Shown here in pieces: positions 1 to 8,496 of a DNA stretch of 64,000 bases. The position numbers and the translations under genes are program-made. The stretch lies in NCBI GenBank assembly GCA_020630575.1, contig JAHDBD010000021.1, positions 1 through 64,000 on the forward strand, written 5' to 3'. This stretch comes from Bernardetia sp. (GTDB lineage Bacteria; Bacteroidota; Bacteroidia; Cytophagales; Bernardetiaceae). Each line of letters opens with the position of its first letter. Positions within the stretch are counted from its first letter, which is position 1. A model generated the notes under the pieces. It was not told where the DNA came from, ran no database searches, and saw only the letters and a list, made by a program, of their open reading frames with translations.

Positions 1-56
1 AGTGATTAGTGATTAGTGATTAGTGATTAGTGATTAGTGATTAGTGATTAGTGATA
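1..56. repeat. Tandem 7-bp repeat (AGTGATT x8)
   Basis: Seven perfect head-to-tail copies of AGTGATT plus an eighth differing in its last base fill positions 1-56. The array may extend left of the window. A second heptamer, AATTCGT, is repeated at 96-116 (two perfect copies and one variant). There are no spacers, so this is a simple tandem repeat and not a CRISPR array. Confidence 0.95.
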
Positions 57-117
57 AATTATTGAATGACTTCAATTGTTTCATATTGAACTAAAAATTC
101 GTAATTCGTAATTGATT

Positions 118-651
118 TTATTCAGGTTTTCTCTTCATCATAAAAAGTCCTGCTACCATTACAATTACAAAACCAATAGTTCCCATTTTGAAGAATTTAT
201 CTATTGCCATTACAGCAGGTGTAATTCGGTCATTTTTTTTTGAAGCTTCTAAAAGCAACCCACTTAATTCTTCTGATTCTTCCATGTGCGCTTTTGCTCC
301 TTCTTTTAGAGCTATATTATAAGCATCTACTTCAATTTGATGTCTTTCCAAAGCCTCAGGAACAGTACGAAGAAAACCATATAAAAGTCCACAATACAAA
401 ACAATAGCTACGAAATTAGCCAAAAGACCAAAACTGATTGCTCGCCAACCTTCTAAATAGCCTTTCATGATTTCTCTTCTGTAACGAAACATTCCCCACA
501 CTAGAAGTCCAAAGTAAATCGGCATAAACATAAACTCAGCCTCTCTAAATGGATTTTTGCCAATCAAATGAAGAGTAACATTAAGTAAAAGCACGCCAAC
601 AGCCATTGTTGCAGCCGTCAGAAAAGCATATTTCCAAAAAGGATTTTTCAT
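118..651 (-). CDS. DUF4199 family membrane protein
   Basis: 177 residues. Hydrophobic segments lie at about residues 9-30, 42-56, 72-95 and 157-172, with a charged Glu/Lys-rich stretch at about 98-145 between the third and fourth; this layout matches the DUF4199 family of small Bacteroidota membrane proteins. No catalytic motif is visible and the role is unknown. It ends two bases after the heptamer repeat region and is transcribed away from the oxygenase gene at 826, so the 174-bp spacer probably holds both promoters. The family call rests on topology and composition. Confidence 0.6.
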   Translation of the reverse strand: MKNPFWKYAFLTAATMAVGVLLLNVTLHLIGKNPFREAEFMFMPIYFGLLVWGMFRYRREIMKGYLEGWRAISFGLLANFVAIVLYCGLLYGFLRTVPEALERHQIEVDAYNIALKEGAKAHMEESEELSGLLLEASKKNDRITPAVMAIDKFFKMGTIGFVIVMVAGLFMMKRKPE

Positions 652-825
652 TTTTTATATAAAATACGGATGATAGATTCTGATATAAGTTGCAAAAATA
701 CGTATCCTTTCTTTGGTTTCCTTATTTATTGAAATGTTTTTTATATTTTTTCAATTTTGAAAATGCACAAAGATTTCATTATTTTACTAAAAATTTCCTT
801 TTAAATCAATAAATAAAAAAATACT

Positions 826-1809
826 ATGAGCGATATTTTATATGATGAAGTTCCGTCAGTAGATTTGGCAGACTTTAGAGCAGGTGGAGAGCGCAAAGCA
901 AAATTTGTACAAGAACTTGGCAAAGCGTGGGAAAATATTGGTTTTGTAGCTGTCAAAAATCACGGTTTGGCAGATGACGATAGAGATAAACTGTACGATT
1001 CTGTACAAGAATTTTTCCAATTAGACGAAGATACCAAACGCAAATACGAAAACTTGGCTCTTGCAGGTCAGCGTGGTTATATCAGCAAAGGAAGAGAAAC
1101 TGCAAAGGGTTTCAAAACGCCTGACTTGAAAGAATTTTATCACGTCGGACAAATTTTTGAGGAAAAAGATAAAAAAGATGATACAGCTTTGATGGAATAT
1201 CCTGATAATATTTTTCCAAATGAAACTCCTGAATTTGAAAAATACACAAAACATGCGTATCAAACTTTAGAAAATTCGGGTAAAGAACTTTTACAGGCTG
1301 CTGCTTTGTACTTGGGTTTAGAAGAACATTATTTTGATAATAAAATTCACAATGGAAATAGTATTTTGAGAGCTATCCATTATTTCCCAATTCCAAATCC
1401 AGAAGAATTAGCTCCTGATGCTGTTCGTGCAGCAGCACATGGCGACATTAATTTGATTACGCTTTTGATGGGTGCAAGTGCTGACGGTTTGCAGGTTTTG
1501 CGTCGTGATGACAAATGGATTCCGATTACTGCGCTTCCTGAGCAAGTAGTTGTAAATGTTGGCGATATGCTTTCTCGTTTGACAAACAACAAACTAAAAT
1601 CTACGATTCACAGAGTGGTTAATCCTCCAAAAGACAAAATGAATACTTCTCGTTATTCGATTCCATTCTTTATGCACCCACGTTCAGAAATGGATTTGAC
1701 GTGTTTGGATAATTGTATTGATACTCAAAACCCAAAACAATTTGAAGACATCACAGCAGGAGAATTTTTGAATGAGCGTTTGATAGAATTAGGTTTGAAA
1801 AAAGCGTAA
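826..1809 (+). CDS. 2-oxoglutarate/Fe(II)-dependent dioxygenase (isopenicillin N synthase-like)
   Basis: 327 residues, the usual length for this family. The N-terminal DIOX_N-type region (about 1-130) is followed by the double-stranded beta-helix. The iron triad is visible as His205-x-Asp207 and His262, and Arg276 in an Arg-Tyr-Ser context is the expected 2-oxoglutarate anchor. Such enzymes hydroxylate or desaturate small molecules using O2 and 2-oxoglutarate; the substrate cannot be read from sequence. Many Arg codons are CGT/CGC, unlike the two genes that follow. Probably monocistronic, with heptamer repeats starting 7 nt after the stop. Confidence 0.85.
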   Translation: MSDILYDEVPSVDLADFRAGGERKAKFVQELGKAWENIGFVAVKNHGLADDDRDKLYDSVQEFFQLDEDTKRKYENLALAGQRGYISKGRETAKGFKTPDLKEFYHVGQIFEEKDKKDDTALMEYPDNIFPNETPEFEKYTKHAYQTLENSGKELLQAAALYLGLEEHYFDNKIHNGNSILRAIHYFPIPNPEELAPDAVRAAAHGDINLITLLMGASADGLQVLRRDDKWIPITALPEQVVVNVGDMLSRLTNNKLKSTIHRVVNPPKDKMNTSRYSIPFFMHPRSEMDLTCLDNCIDTQNPKQFEDITAGEFLNERLIELGLKKA

Positions 1810-1815
1810 TTCTTT

Positions 1816-1850
1816 GAATTGTAAATTGTGAATGATAAATGGTAAATGAA
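1816..1850. repeat. Degenerate heptamer array
   Basis: Five consecutive 7-mers read GAATTGT, AAATTGT, GAATGAT, AAATGGT, AAATGAA. The unit drifts but the 7-bp period is exact. The array begins 7 nt after the oxygenase stop codon. Confidence 0.7.
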
Positions 1851-1899
1851 ATACATAAAAATTCATTTGCCATTTATTGTAAACTCTGTCAGAAAATAA

Positions 1900-1930
1900 T
1901 TGAATGTTTTTGTATTTGTTAATAAAGTTG
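1900..1930 (+). promoter_or_regulatory. Predicted Bacteroidetes-type promoter for the EVE-HNH gene
   Basis: TTG at 1900-1902, a 20-nt spacer, then TAAAGTTG at 1923-1930, which is 7 of 8 to TAnnTTTG. This would start transcription near 1937, about 20 nt before the start codon at 1957. Prediction from the known -33/-7 consensus only. Confidence 0.4.
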
Positions 1931-1956
1931 GTCAAAATTAAAATCAAAAATCAATA

Positions 1957-2760
1957 ATGAATTGGATAATTTCTGCAAATTCAAAAATGTATGACCACTC
2001 AAGTTCTTTTGAACACTATGGTTCAATAGATTGGAGACAAGGAAAAGCTAAATTCAAAGTAAGAGATATTATTTACATTTATTGTACAAGACCTTTAATG
2101 ATGATACAATACAAATGTATCGTTGACAGAATTGACCTTAACTCTGACCAAATTAGAGATGATAAAGAATATTGGTTGGATGAAGAGGAGTATTCTAAAT
2201 CACTAGATGGAAAATTTATGACTTTAAGGCTTGTTGAACAAATTTCGAACAGTCAAATGAAACTTGAAAGTCTTAAAGAAAATGGATTAAAAGCTGCACC
2301 ACAAGGTCCTGTGAAAATTAAAGATGAAAATCTACTAAAGCATATCGAAACCTTTTTTACAGACAACTATCAAACTGACTTTTTTCCAGACGTTGTAAAA
2401 GAAGAGGACATGGAGTATGAAGGTGCAAAAAAAACGATAATAGTTAATAAATACGAGAGAAGCTCAAAAGCGAGAGAAAATGCTGTGAATTTTCATGGAC
2501 TGAATTGTAAAGTTTGCGACTTGAATTTTGAAGAAATGTATGGGGAAATTGGAACAGATTTTATTCATATACATCACTTAATTCCAATTCACGAAATAGG
2601 AAAAAATTATAAAATAGATTATAGAAATGATTTAATACCAGTTTGTCCAAATTGTCATTCTATGCTTCATAGAAAACTAAATGGTAAAGAACCAACTATC
2701 GAAGAACTAAAAGAAATGATTGATAAATGCGCCTCATACAGACACCGTTTTACATCATAA
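1957..2760 (+). CDS. EVE/PUA-like domain plus HNH endonuclease (candidate modification-dependent restriction enzyme)
   Basis: 267 residues. Residues 1 to about 110 look like an EVE/PUA-fold reader: a start of the type MNWIISAN, an IDW element, then a hydrophobic GD-like strand and a Tyr-Lys-Cys strand. The C-terminal half is an HNH nuclease with Zn ligands Cys184/Cys187 and Cys230/Cys233, the catalytic His-His at 206-207, Asn232 and His234. EVE-HNH fusions are known type IV restriction enzymes that cut DNA with modified cytosines, so defence against modified phage DNA is the likely job (inference). Arg codons are nearly all AGA, unlike the CGT-rich upstream gene, which suggests recent acquisition. 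A lipoprotein gene starts 12 nt after the stop. Confidence 0.7.
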   Translation: MNWIISANSKMYDHSSSFEHYGSIDWRQGKAKFKVRDIIYIYCTRPLMMIQYKCIVDRIDLNSDQIRDDKEYWLDEEEYSKSLDGKFMTLRLVEQISNSQMKLESLKENGLKAAPQGPVKIKDENLLKHIETFFTDNYQTDFFPDVVKEEDMEYEGAKKTIIVNKYERSSKARENAVNFHGLNCKVCDLNFEEMYGEIGTDFIHIHHLIPIHEIGKNYKIDYRNDLIPVCPNCHSMLHRKLNGKEPTIEELKEMIDKCASYRHRFTS

Positions 2761-2772
2761 AACAAATCAAAA

Positions 2773-3609
2773 ATGAAAATATTTTTTAAAATTGGAATCC
2801 TAGTTTTAATAGCTGTTTCTTGCAAACAAAAAGAAACAGAAAAAAGAGTTGATTCAGAAACTGAAGTAAATTACCAGATTACTTCAAAAGAACAACAGGA
2901 GGCAATAATAAAGGAGTGTTTAAAAAATGGAGCTAAGGCAAAGGGTTTGTATTCAAGAGAATGGCAGGAAGAAATGGATAAAGGTTTAGCAAAGGATTCC
3001 ACAATCGCTTATTTATGGCAACAAAAGGCAATGCCATTATTCAAACAAGGCAAATATGAACTTGGAATGAATTATATAGATAAAGCCGTAAAATTCGATA
3101 AAAGCAATCACTGGCAAGAATATAGAGCATTTATAAAATGTATTTTCGCCAAAACATATAAGGAGGCTATAACTGACTTTGAAGATTGTAAGAAGAAAAA
3201 CGGTAATGGTTATGTTATGGATCATACCTATAATTTTTATATTGCGCTGAGTAAAATTCAACTGAACGAATTTTCCCAAGCAGAAAAAATACTGGAGGAA
3301 GACACTAATCAACAATTGAAAAAAGGAGAGGATATGGTTCATCACCTTGATTTATTTTATTTAGGGATTTCAAGATATGAACAGGGTAAATACAAAGAAG
3401 CAATAACAGCATTTGATAGAGCATTAAAAAAATACCCACAGTTTTCAGAAGTATTGTTTTACAAGGCTGATTGCGAAAGAAGATTGGGAAATATAGACGA
3501 AGCAAAAAGACTGATGCAAGAAGCAAAAAATTATGGAGAACAAGGTTATACCATAAATGAAGACAATGCCATTTATGAACGCTATCCCTACCAAGTAAGG
3601 TGGAAATAA
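2773..3609 (+). CDS. TPR-containing lipoprotein
   Basis: 278 residues. The N-terminus has a lipoprotein signal with the lipobox ending at Cys17 (context AVSC), so it should be lipid-anchored in the envelope. Helical repeats with the TPR spacing are visible at about residues 75-110, 125-160 and 185-255 (patterns such as GKY-x4-AI-x-AFDRAL). TPRs mediate protein contacts; no enzyme motif is seen. It starts only 12 nt after the EVE-HNH gene, so the two are probably co-transcribed, though a periplasmic or outer-membrane TPR protein is an unexpected partner for a DNA endonuclease. Confidence 0.75.
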   Translation: MKIFFKIGILVLIAVSCKQKETEKRVDSETEVNYQITSKEQQEAIIKECLKNGAKAKGLYSREWQEEMDKGLAKDSTIAYLWQQKAMPLFKQGKYELGMNYIDKAVKFDKSNHWQEYRAFIKCIFAKTYKEAITDFEDCKKKNGNGYVMDHTYNFYIALSKIQLNEFSQAEKILEEDTNQQLKKGEDMVHHLDLFYLGISRYEQGKYKEAITAFDRALKKYPQFSEVLFYKADCERRLGNIDEAKRLMQEAKNYGEQGYTINEDNAIYERYPYQVRWK

Positions 3610-3659
3610 ATACAATTCTGACAACTTTTTTTTTACAACAAAGCCTTTTTGCAGAAAAA

Positions 3660-3687
3660 AAGGAATTTGATTTTACTCAAATTCCTT
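3660..3687 (-). terminator. Intrinsic terminator for the TetR gene (possibly bidirectional)
   Basis: An 11-bp perfect stem (3660-3670 with 3677-3687) and a 6-nt loop. On the minus strand it is followed by a run of seven T, correct for the TetR gene that stops at 3747. The plus-strand tail (CTGTCTTT) is weaker but may also end the lipoprotein transcript. Confidence 0.75.
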
Positions 3688-3706
3688 CTGTCTTTAAAAA
3701 AAATCA

Positions 3707-3734
3707 AATTCGTAATTCGTAATTCGTAATTCGT
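3707..3734. repeat. Tandem heptamer AATTCGT x4
   Basis: Four perfect copies of AATTCGT followed by a partial fifth (AATTCAA), lying between the terminator and the stop codon of the TetR gene. Same unit as at 96-116. Confidence 0.9.
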
Positions 3735-3746
3735 AATTCAATAAGT

Positions 3747-4385
3747 TTATTTTCGTTGAAACAAAAACTTTACAAAATCAAAAGCTGAATCAGCTAAATT
3801 TCTTCCAATCAAATCCATTGCAAAATTGACTGTTTTTTCTACGGCTGCGTCTGTTCTTTCAAAGTTTTTGCTGTCGTCTCTTACCCAAAAACGAATCAAA
3901 AATTCAGTTTCTGCCCAAAGAAGTGAATCATATTTTTTAGCTATAAACATACGTTGTTCTACTTCTCCTGTATCCATTCCTTCTTCTAAAAGAACATTTA
4001 TATATTCATAAAAGCCATTTTTGAAGTCTGATAATACTTTCCTTCTAAATCCTCCATTTCTTGCGCTAAGTTCATTGGTTACAAAACTGCGATTTTCTTT
4101 CAAAACTTCTACCAACGTAAAATAAAAGGCAAGTAATTTTTCACGCACCATATATTCTGCATAAACTGATTCAGAACGCAAACGCTGAACTGTTTCGGTA
4201 AGATATTCTCCCCAAATTTCTTGTTCTATATTATTGAAGCTAGAATAATTATCATAAAAAAACTTTTCGTCTTCTCCTAGCTCTGCCATTAGATTATAAG
4301 GTGTCGCAGGAGCTTTTCCATGTTGTCTAATATATTGAATAAATGCGTTTTTGATTTGCTGTTTTGCTGTGGTGGTATTTTCCAT
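3747..4385 (-). CDS. TetR/AcrR family transcriptional regulator
   Basis: 212 residues. Residues 5-55 form a helix-turn-helix of the TetR type, though the third helix is atypical (GEDEKFFYDNYSSF). The rest is an all-helical ligand-binding/dimerisation domain resembling the TetR C-terminal domain common in Bacteroidota. Neither neighbour is divergent to it with an obvious shared operator, so the target is not evident. The 100-bp upstream spacer has a direct repeat of TTAGAY spaced by 10 bp, which could be an autoregulatory site, but this is weak. Confidence 0.7.
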   Translation of the reverse strand: MENTTTAKQQIKNAFIQYIRQHGKAPATPYNLMAELGEDEKFFYDNYSSFNNIEQEIWGEYLTETVQRLRSESVYAEYMVREKLLAFYFTLVEVLKENRSFVTNELSARNGGFRRKVLSDFKNGFYEYINVLLEEGMDTGEVEQRMFIAKKYDSLLWAETEFLIRFWVRDDSKNFERTDAAVEKTVNFAMDLIGRNLADSAFDFVKFLFQRK

Positions 4386-4485
4386 TTATAATAAACTGTT
4401 TTTTTGATTTAATTTTAAGTCTAATGTAATCTAAACGAACATTGTCATAGAATGGTTTTGATATTTTTTTGTTCTTGTTATTCAA

Positions 4486-5484
4486 TTAAACAAATGTCCT
4501 TCTCATCAAATTTTTAAGACTTTGATACAATCTAGCTCTCGTGTACCACTTTGAAACATGAGGAATTAAAGTTGTTTCTTTTGATTGATTATTAGTGTCT
4601 TGTTCTTTAATGTTTACTGGAAACACCTCTTTTTTAATTGGATTTAATAAGCAATCAATGTAATAGAAAAGTTTATTCTTAGGAAACTCTTCTTTGTATA
4701 AAATATCTCCATATACCTGCATATAGATTGTATCTCCATCTACTATTCTATACGCATTATACCAGTCGATTAATTCATACTCAAATTCAGTAATTTGTTC
4801 TTCTTCCTTTTTACTCTGTTTCTGTATTTTTTCTTCTTTCTCTAAAGGCAATTCTTTTTCCTCCTCAAAATCAATTAAGATAGATTGAAGAATACTAGCA
4901 GAAATTTCAATTTCTTTAGTTTTAAAACCTTCATACTCTGCTACTAAAATAATACTATCTTGCTGTTGAATTGTATCTTGAGGAATCAAAAATGAAAAAA
5001 CTCCATTTTCTAAAGAAGTTGTTTTATGCTCTGTGCCTTTTATAGAAATGATAACTTCTGATAAAACTTCATTTCCATTGACTACTTTTCCATTGATAGC
5101 AAAAGGAGGAGCTATACTTTCAATTGAATCCGTTTCAATTTTTTGATTGTATTCTACTTGTGTTGTGTCATTTTGCGATTTGGCAGTCGTAGAAGTTAGA
5201 AAAAAAGCAACTGAAGCTGCTGCCAATTCCTTAAAGAAAAATCTTCGTCTTGGAGTTTCTATTTTTTCTTTTTGAGGTTGTAGTGTTCTGTTTACTTGTG
5301 TTGTAGAGAATAAACCACACGTTTTTTGACTTCCTATTTTTTTGAAATAATCAACAATCTCAGTATCTGTCATAGACGAAAAATCAATAACTACTTTCTG
5401 ACAAGAACCACAAAAAAGCCCTTTTTCTTGTGGGCTCATTTTATTCATGTCTTCATGACACGGCTTTGGTATCTGTATTTTCAT
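4486..5484 (-). CDS. Membrane protein with N-terminal CxxC domain and CarboxypepD_reg-like domain
   Basis: 332 residues from the ATG at 5484; an upstream in-frame ATG at 5538 would add 18 residues, but the conserved family start MKIQIPKPC favours 5484. Residues 1-55 form the small Cys domain (Cys9, then Cys-x2-Cys) found at the cytoplasmic face of many Bacteroidota TonB- or regulatory-domain proteins. A twin-arginine-like RRFFFK followed by a hydrophobic stretch (about 76-95) precedes the exported part. Residues 130-205 are a carboxypeptidase regulatory-like beta-sandwich; a Glu/Lys-rich linker and a basic C-terminus follow. Function unknown. Confidence 0.65.
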   Translation of the reverse strand: MKIQIPKPCHEDMNKMSPQEKGLFCGSCQKVVIDFSSMTDTEIVDYFKKIGSQKTCGLFSTTQVNRTLQPQKEKIETPRRRFFFKELAAASVAFFLTSTTAKSQNDTTQVEYNQKIETDSIESIAPPFAINGKVVNGNEVLSEVIISIKGTEHKTTSLENGVFSFLIPQDTIQQQDSIILVAEYEGFKTKEIEISASILQSILIDFEEEKELPLEKEEKIQKQSKKEEEQITEFEYELIDWYNAYRIVDGDTIYMQVYGDILYKEEFPKNKLFYYIDCLLNPIKKEVFPVNIKEQDTNNQSKETTLIPHVSKWYTRARLYQSLKNLMRRTFV

Positions 5485-5621
5485 TTTACTTTCAGTTTTT
5501 TTCAATACACTGTTAATCTTAAAACAAACGAAGAGCAAGGGACAAATACTGCAAAAAATAATACAGATTCATTACTCTTTATTTTATTGATGCTCAAAAA
5601 ATAATTTATCCATAAAAAAAA

Positions 5622-6875
5622 TCAAAACTTCCAAGCTTGCCCATTTTCACCATACAAACTTTCATAAACACGATGAGCAATTTGAAAACCTCTATATTTT
5701 TCTGCAATTCCTCTTATCTTTTGGTGTAAGTCTGTTTCTTCTTTATGAATCAATAGCTCATTTATTTCTTCTGCAATTCGTAAGTATTCTTTTTCAGTAA
5801 ATTCATTCATAATAGAACCAATTTTATATTTTTCTATTGTCTCCGAATCATCCGAAATATTTGGTGTAATCACTACAGGAAGCCCCATTGACCAATATTC
5901 ACCTGTTTTTATAGGTGTTCCATAGCGTTTTGAGGCAGCAGGTTTGAAAGGTGTAACTCCAAAATCTCCTAAGCCAATGTAAGCTGGGATATGCTCATGA
6001 AAAACAAATTGTGTAGTAACAATATTTCTATCTAAAGCACTTACTTTGCAATACAAATTTATTTCCTCTTCTTTGTGAGAAGTAAGGATTAATACTCTAA
6101 ATTTATCTCCCCAAAAGTTATGACAGACTTTCCAAAAATCAAAAATTTCTTTTTCTAAGTATGAGCTTCCAAACTTTCCTGCATAGACACTTACTATTTT
6201 ATCTTTAAGTCCTAGCTCTTCCAAAAGTTTTGGGTCTTTTCTTTTATTAAAATCAAACAAATTCAAATCTACACAAGCAGGTTTTGACTCCAAACAACGT
6301 TTGGAAACATCCACTCTATATCTATTTGCAGCATAGTTTTGCATTTCATTTACACAAGGAATAAAAGCAGAAGCATGTTTTGCTTGCATTTTCTCTAAAT
6401 TCCAAAGAATTTGAAAAGCACGACTATTTTTTGTCCATGTATTACTTTCTAGCATCGTTTCTGCGTGAGGTTCAAAGCTATCAATAATTAGTTTTTTTCC
6501 TGTTATTTTGGATAAAATGAACCCACCTGCTCCTGCTGTTACACAAAAGGGATGTATAAATCGTATATTTTTTGCATATACTGTTTTTACTAAGGTACTA
6601 ATTATTCTTGTCCAGTTGAGCATAGCACGAGTTCCGAAAGGATAATACGGAAAATCTAACAAATGAATATCAAATTCGTTTTGAAGGTGTTGTTTTACCT
6701 TATTTTTTTGCTCCTCACTCATTTTGAAATGAGGTTGTTCCAATGTCATTAAATAAATTTTGCTACCTTTTGGTAAATATTTTTTCATAATTTTGACATA
6801 TGGCAACGTATAAGTTTGCATAAGTGCATCTCTAAATGAAAAAAACGTTGGTACAAGAATATGAGCAGGCTTCAA
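5622..6875 (-). CDS. Glycosyltransferase, family 4 type (GT-B fold)
   Basis: 417 residues. The C-terminal half has the GT-B nucleotide-sugar pocket: a strand ending in VYAGKFG (about 229-235) and, near 320-345, the sequence region KTGEYWSMGLPVV, with the glutamate position that contacts the donor in family 4 enzymes. The N-terminal half binds the acceptor and is divergent. No signal peptide. Transfer of a sugar during surface-polysaccharide or glycolipid synthesis is the probable role; donor and acceptor are unknown, and no other polysaccharide genes adjoin it. Heptamer repeats lie immediately upstream. Confidence 0.75.
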   Translation of the reverse strand: MKPAHILVPTFFSFRDALMQTYTLPYVKIMKKYLPKGSKIYLMTLEQPHFKMSEEQKNKVKQHLQNEFDIHLLDFPYYPFGTRAMLNWTRIISTLVKTVYAKNIRFIHPFCVTAGAGGFILSKITGKKLIIDSFEPHAETMLESNTWTKNSRAFQILWNLEKMQAKHASAFIPCVNEMQNYAANRYRVDVSKRCLESKPACVDLNLFDFNKRKDPKLLEELGLKDKIVSVYAGKFGSSYLEKEIFDFWKVCHNFWGDKFRVLILTSHKEEEINLYCKVSALDRNIVTTQFVFHEHIPAYIGLGDFGVTPFKPAASKRYGTPIKTGEYWSMGLPVVITPNISDDSETIEKYKIGSIMNEFTEKEYLRIAEEINELLIHKEETDLHQKIRGIAEKYRGFQIAHRVYESLYGENGQAWKF

Positions 6876-6885
6876 GATAATTATA

Positions 6886-6913
6886 AATGATTAATGGTGA
6901 ATTGTTAATGGTA
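6886..6913. repeat. Degenerate heptamer array
   Basis: Four consecutive 7-mers, AATGATT, AATGGTG, AATTGTT, AATGGTA, start 11 bp upstream of the glycosyltransferase start codon (6875, minus strand). Confidence 0.7.
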
Positions 6914-7018
6914 AACTTACTCAAAAACAAAATGCTTTAATTATTCTAAACTTTTCACAATTAAATGATAAATTCGTTATTCATTCTAACTTCAAAAATC
7001 TAAAATCTAATTTTTTAT

Positions 7019-7459
7019 ATGAAATTCCTCACAAAATTAAGCGTATTATTTACATTTTCCCTATTTGCTGTTTTATTAATGGCTTGCCAGACTGAAGATA
7101 TTATGAAAAAGGTAGTTGGTGTTACTTGGATTCGTTCTTTCGAAGACGATAAAGATGGCACACAAGCCTACAGACCAGAAACTTACGAATTTCCTCCTGC
7201 TCGTGGTCGTGAAGGATGGAGATTTGAAGAAGATGGAACACTTACAAAACAAGCCATTGCACCAACAGATGGCTATATATCTCAACGAGGAAAATGGAAC
7301 TTTTATACTCAAAAAGGTAAACCTATTTTAGATATTATCTTAGAAATTGTTCAAGAAGATATAGACAAAAAACAAGATGAAAAAGTGCAAAAATTGAAAT
7401 ATGAAGTTATCTCAGCTTCTGATTCTATTTTTTTTGTAAGACCAATGGACGAAAACTAA
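7019..7459 (+). CDS. Small lipoprotein, lipocalin-like
   Basis: 146 residues. Signal peptide with lipobox LLMAC, acylated Cys at residue 23. The mature part is rich in short beta strands with a Trp-Arg-Phe-Glu-Glu-Asp-Gly-Thr element followed by a GKW strand near residues 65-98, the pattern of Bacteroidota lipocalin-like lipoproteins that have a G-x-W signature. No enzymatic residues are apparent. A strong terminator follows its stop, so it is probably monocistronic. Confidence 0.6.
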   Translation: MKFLTKLSVLFTFSLFAVLLMACQTEDIMKKVVGVTWIRSFEDDKDGTQAYRPETYEFPPARGREGWRFEEDGTLTKQAIAPTDGYISQRGKWNFYTQKGKPILDIILEIVQEDIDKKQDEKVQKLKYEVISASDSIFFVRPMDEN

Positions 7460-7474
7460 ACGTATTGTATTTGC

Positions 7475-7510
7475 AAAATGCAGGAATAATCTAAATTATT
7501 TCTGCATTTT
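7475..7510 (+). terminator. Intrinsic terminator after the lipocalin-like gene
   Basis: 16-bp stem (7475-7490 with 7495-7510) interrupted only by one G-U pair, 4-nt loop CTAA, T-rich 3' arm end. The stem begins AAAA and ends TTTT, so it could work in both directions. Confidence 0.75.
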
Positions 7511-7531
7511 ACTCATTTTAGAAACTAATTT

Positions 7532-8461
7532 ATGAATTACTCTACTTTCAGAATACGAATTTACACTATTATAGAACGTGGTGAAAAACACGATAAAAAA
7601 AGTGTTTATTTTGACTATTTCATAATTATACTAGTTCTTTTAAGTGTCATTTCTACTATTTGGGAGTCCCATTCGACAAAAATTGGAGGAAAAGATTATA
7701 AAGTCTTTTTTGATTTTTTCGAATTTTTTTCTATTGCTATTTTTACGATAGAATATTTACTTCGCCTTTGGACTGCGCCTCTCAAATATCCTCACCTCTC
7801 TACATGGAAAGCCTATCTAAAATATATCTTTTCTTTTATTGCGCTCATAGATTTACTAGCTATTCTGCCATTTTATTTACCCTTTTTTGGAGTAGAAGAC
7901 TTACGTCTTTTGAGAATGATGCGATTACTTCGACTCTTGCGTGTCTTTAAACTTAACCGTTATTCTCGTGCCTTAAACCTCGTTTCAGATGTCTTAAAAG
8001 AAAAAGGTGAAGAACTAGTAACAACTGTATTTTTTGCATTGATTTTACTTTTAGTCTCTTCAACATTGATGTATTATGTAGAACATGAAACCAACCCTGA
8101 AGGGTTTCCTAATATTATTGCTACGCTTTGGTGGGCTGTTGTTACGCTCACTACAGTAGGTTATGGCGATGTTGTCCCTGTAACGATGCTAGGAAAAATA
8201 CTAAATGGAGCAACTGCTCTTATCGGAATTGGCGTGGTTGCACTTCCCACCAGTATTTTGAGTGCTGGTTTTTTAGAAAAAGTAGAAGAGCGCAAAAAAG
8301 CTGAAAAAGAAGCTAAAGAACAGTTAGAAAAGCAGCTTTTACAAGAATTAAAAGAACGAAATGGAGAAATAGAAAAAGAAGAATCAGAAAACTCTACTAC
8401 TCATTCTACAACCCTTTGTTATTGTCCTCATTGTGGAGGAAAATTGCCTGAAATAAGCTAA
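7532..8461 (+). CDS. Voltage-gated potassium channel (ion transporter, 6-TM)
   Basis: 309 residues. S1-S4 occupy about residues 30-150; S4 carries regularly spaced arginines (LRLLRMMRLLRLLRVFKL) as a voltage sensor. S5 and S6 flank the pore loop with the K+ selectivity filter TVGYGD at 208-213. After S6 comes a Glu/Lys-rich coiled coil (about 250-285) that probably drives tetramerisation, and a short tail with Cys-x2-Cys (CPHC), a possible half zinc site or rubredoxin-like knuckle. Inner-membrane K+ flux or potential control is expected. The downstream 82-residue gene starts 35 nt later. Confidence 0.92.
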   Translation: MNYSTFRIRIYTIIERGEKHDKKSVYFDYFIIILVLLSVISTIWESHSTKIGGKDYKVFFDFFEFFSIAIFTIEYLLRLWTAPLKYPHLSTWKAYLKYIFSFIALIDLLAILPFYLPFFGVEDLRLLRMMRLLRLLRVFKLNRYSRALNLVSDVLKEKGEELVTTVFFALILLLVSSTLMYYVEHETNPEGFPNIIATLWWAVVTLTTVGYGDVVPVTMLGKILNGATALIGIGVVALPTSILSAGFLEKVEERKKAEKEAKEQLEKQLLQELKERNGEIEKEESENSTTHSTTLCYCPHCGGKLPEIS

Positions 8462-8496
8462 AAATATTTCAATGGATTTTTGATATAATTTTCACA

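Noticed and set aside
1..56. Possible CRISPR array in the AGTGATT repeats
   Set aside because: The repeats are directly adjacent with no spacers and only 7 bp long; no cas genes are present.
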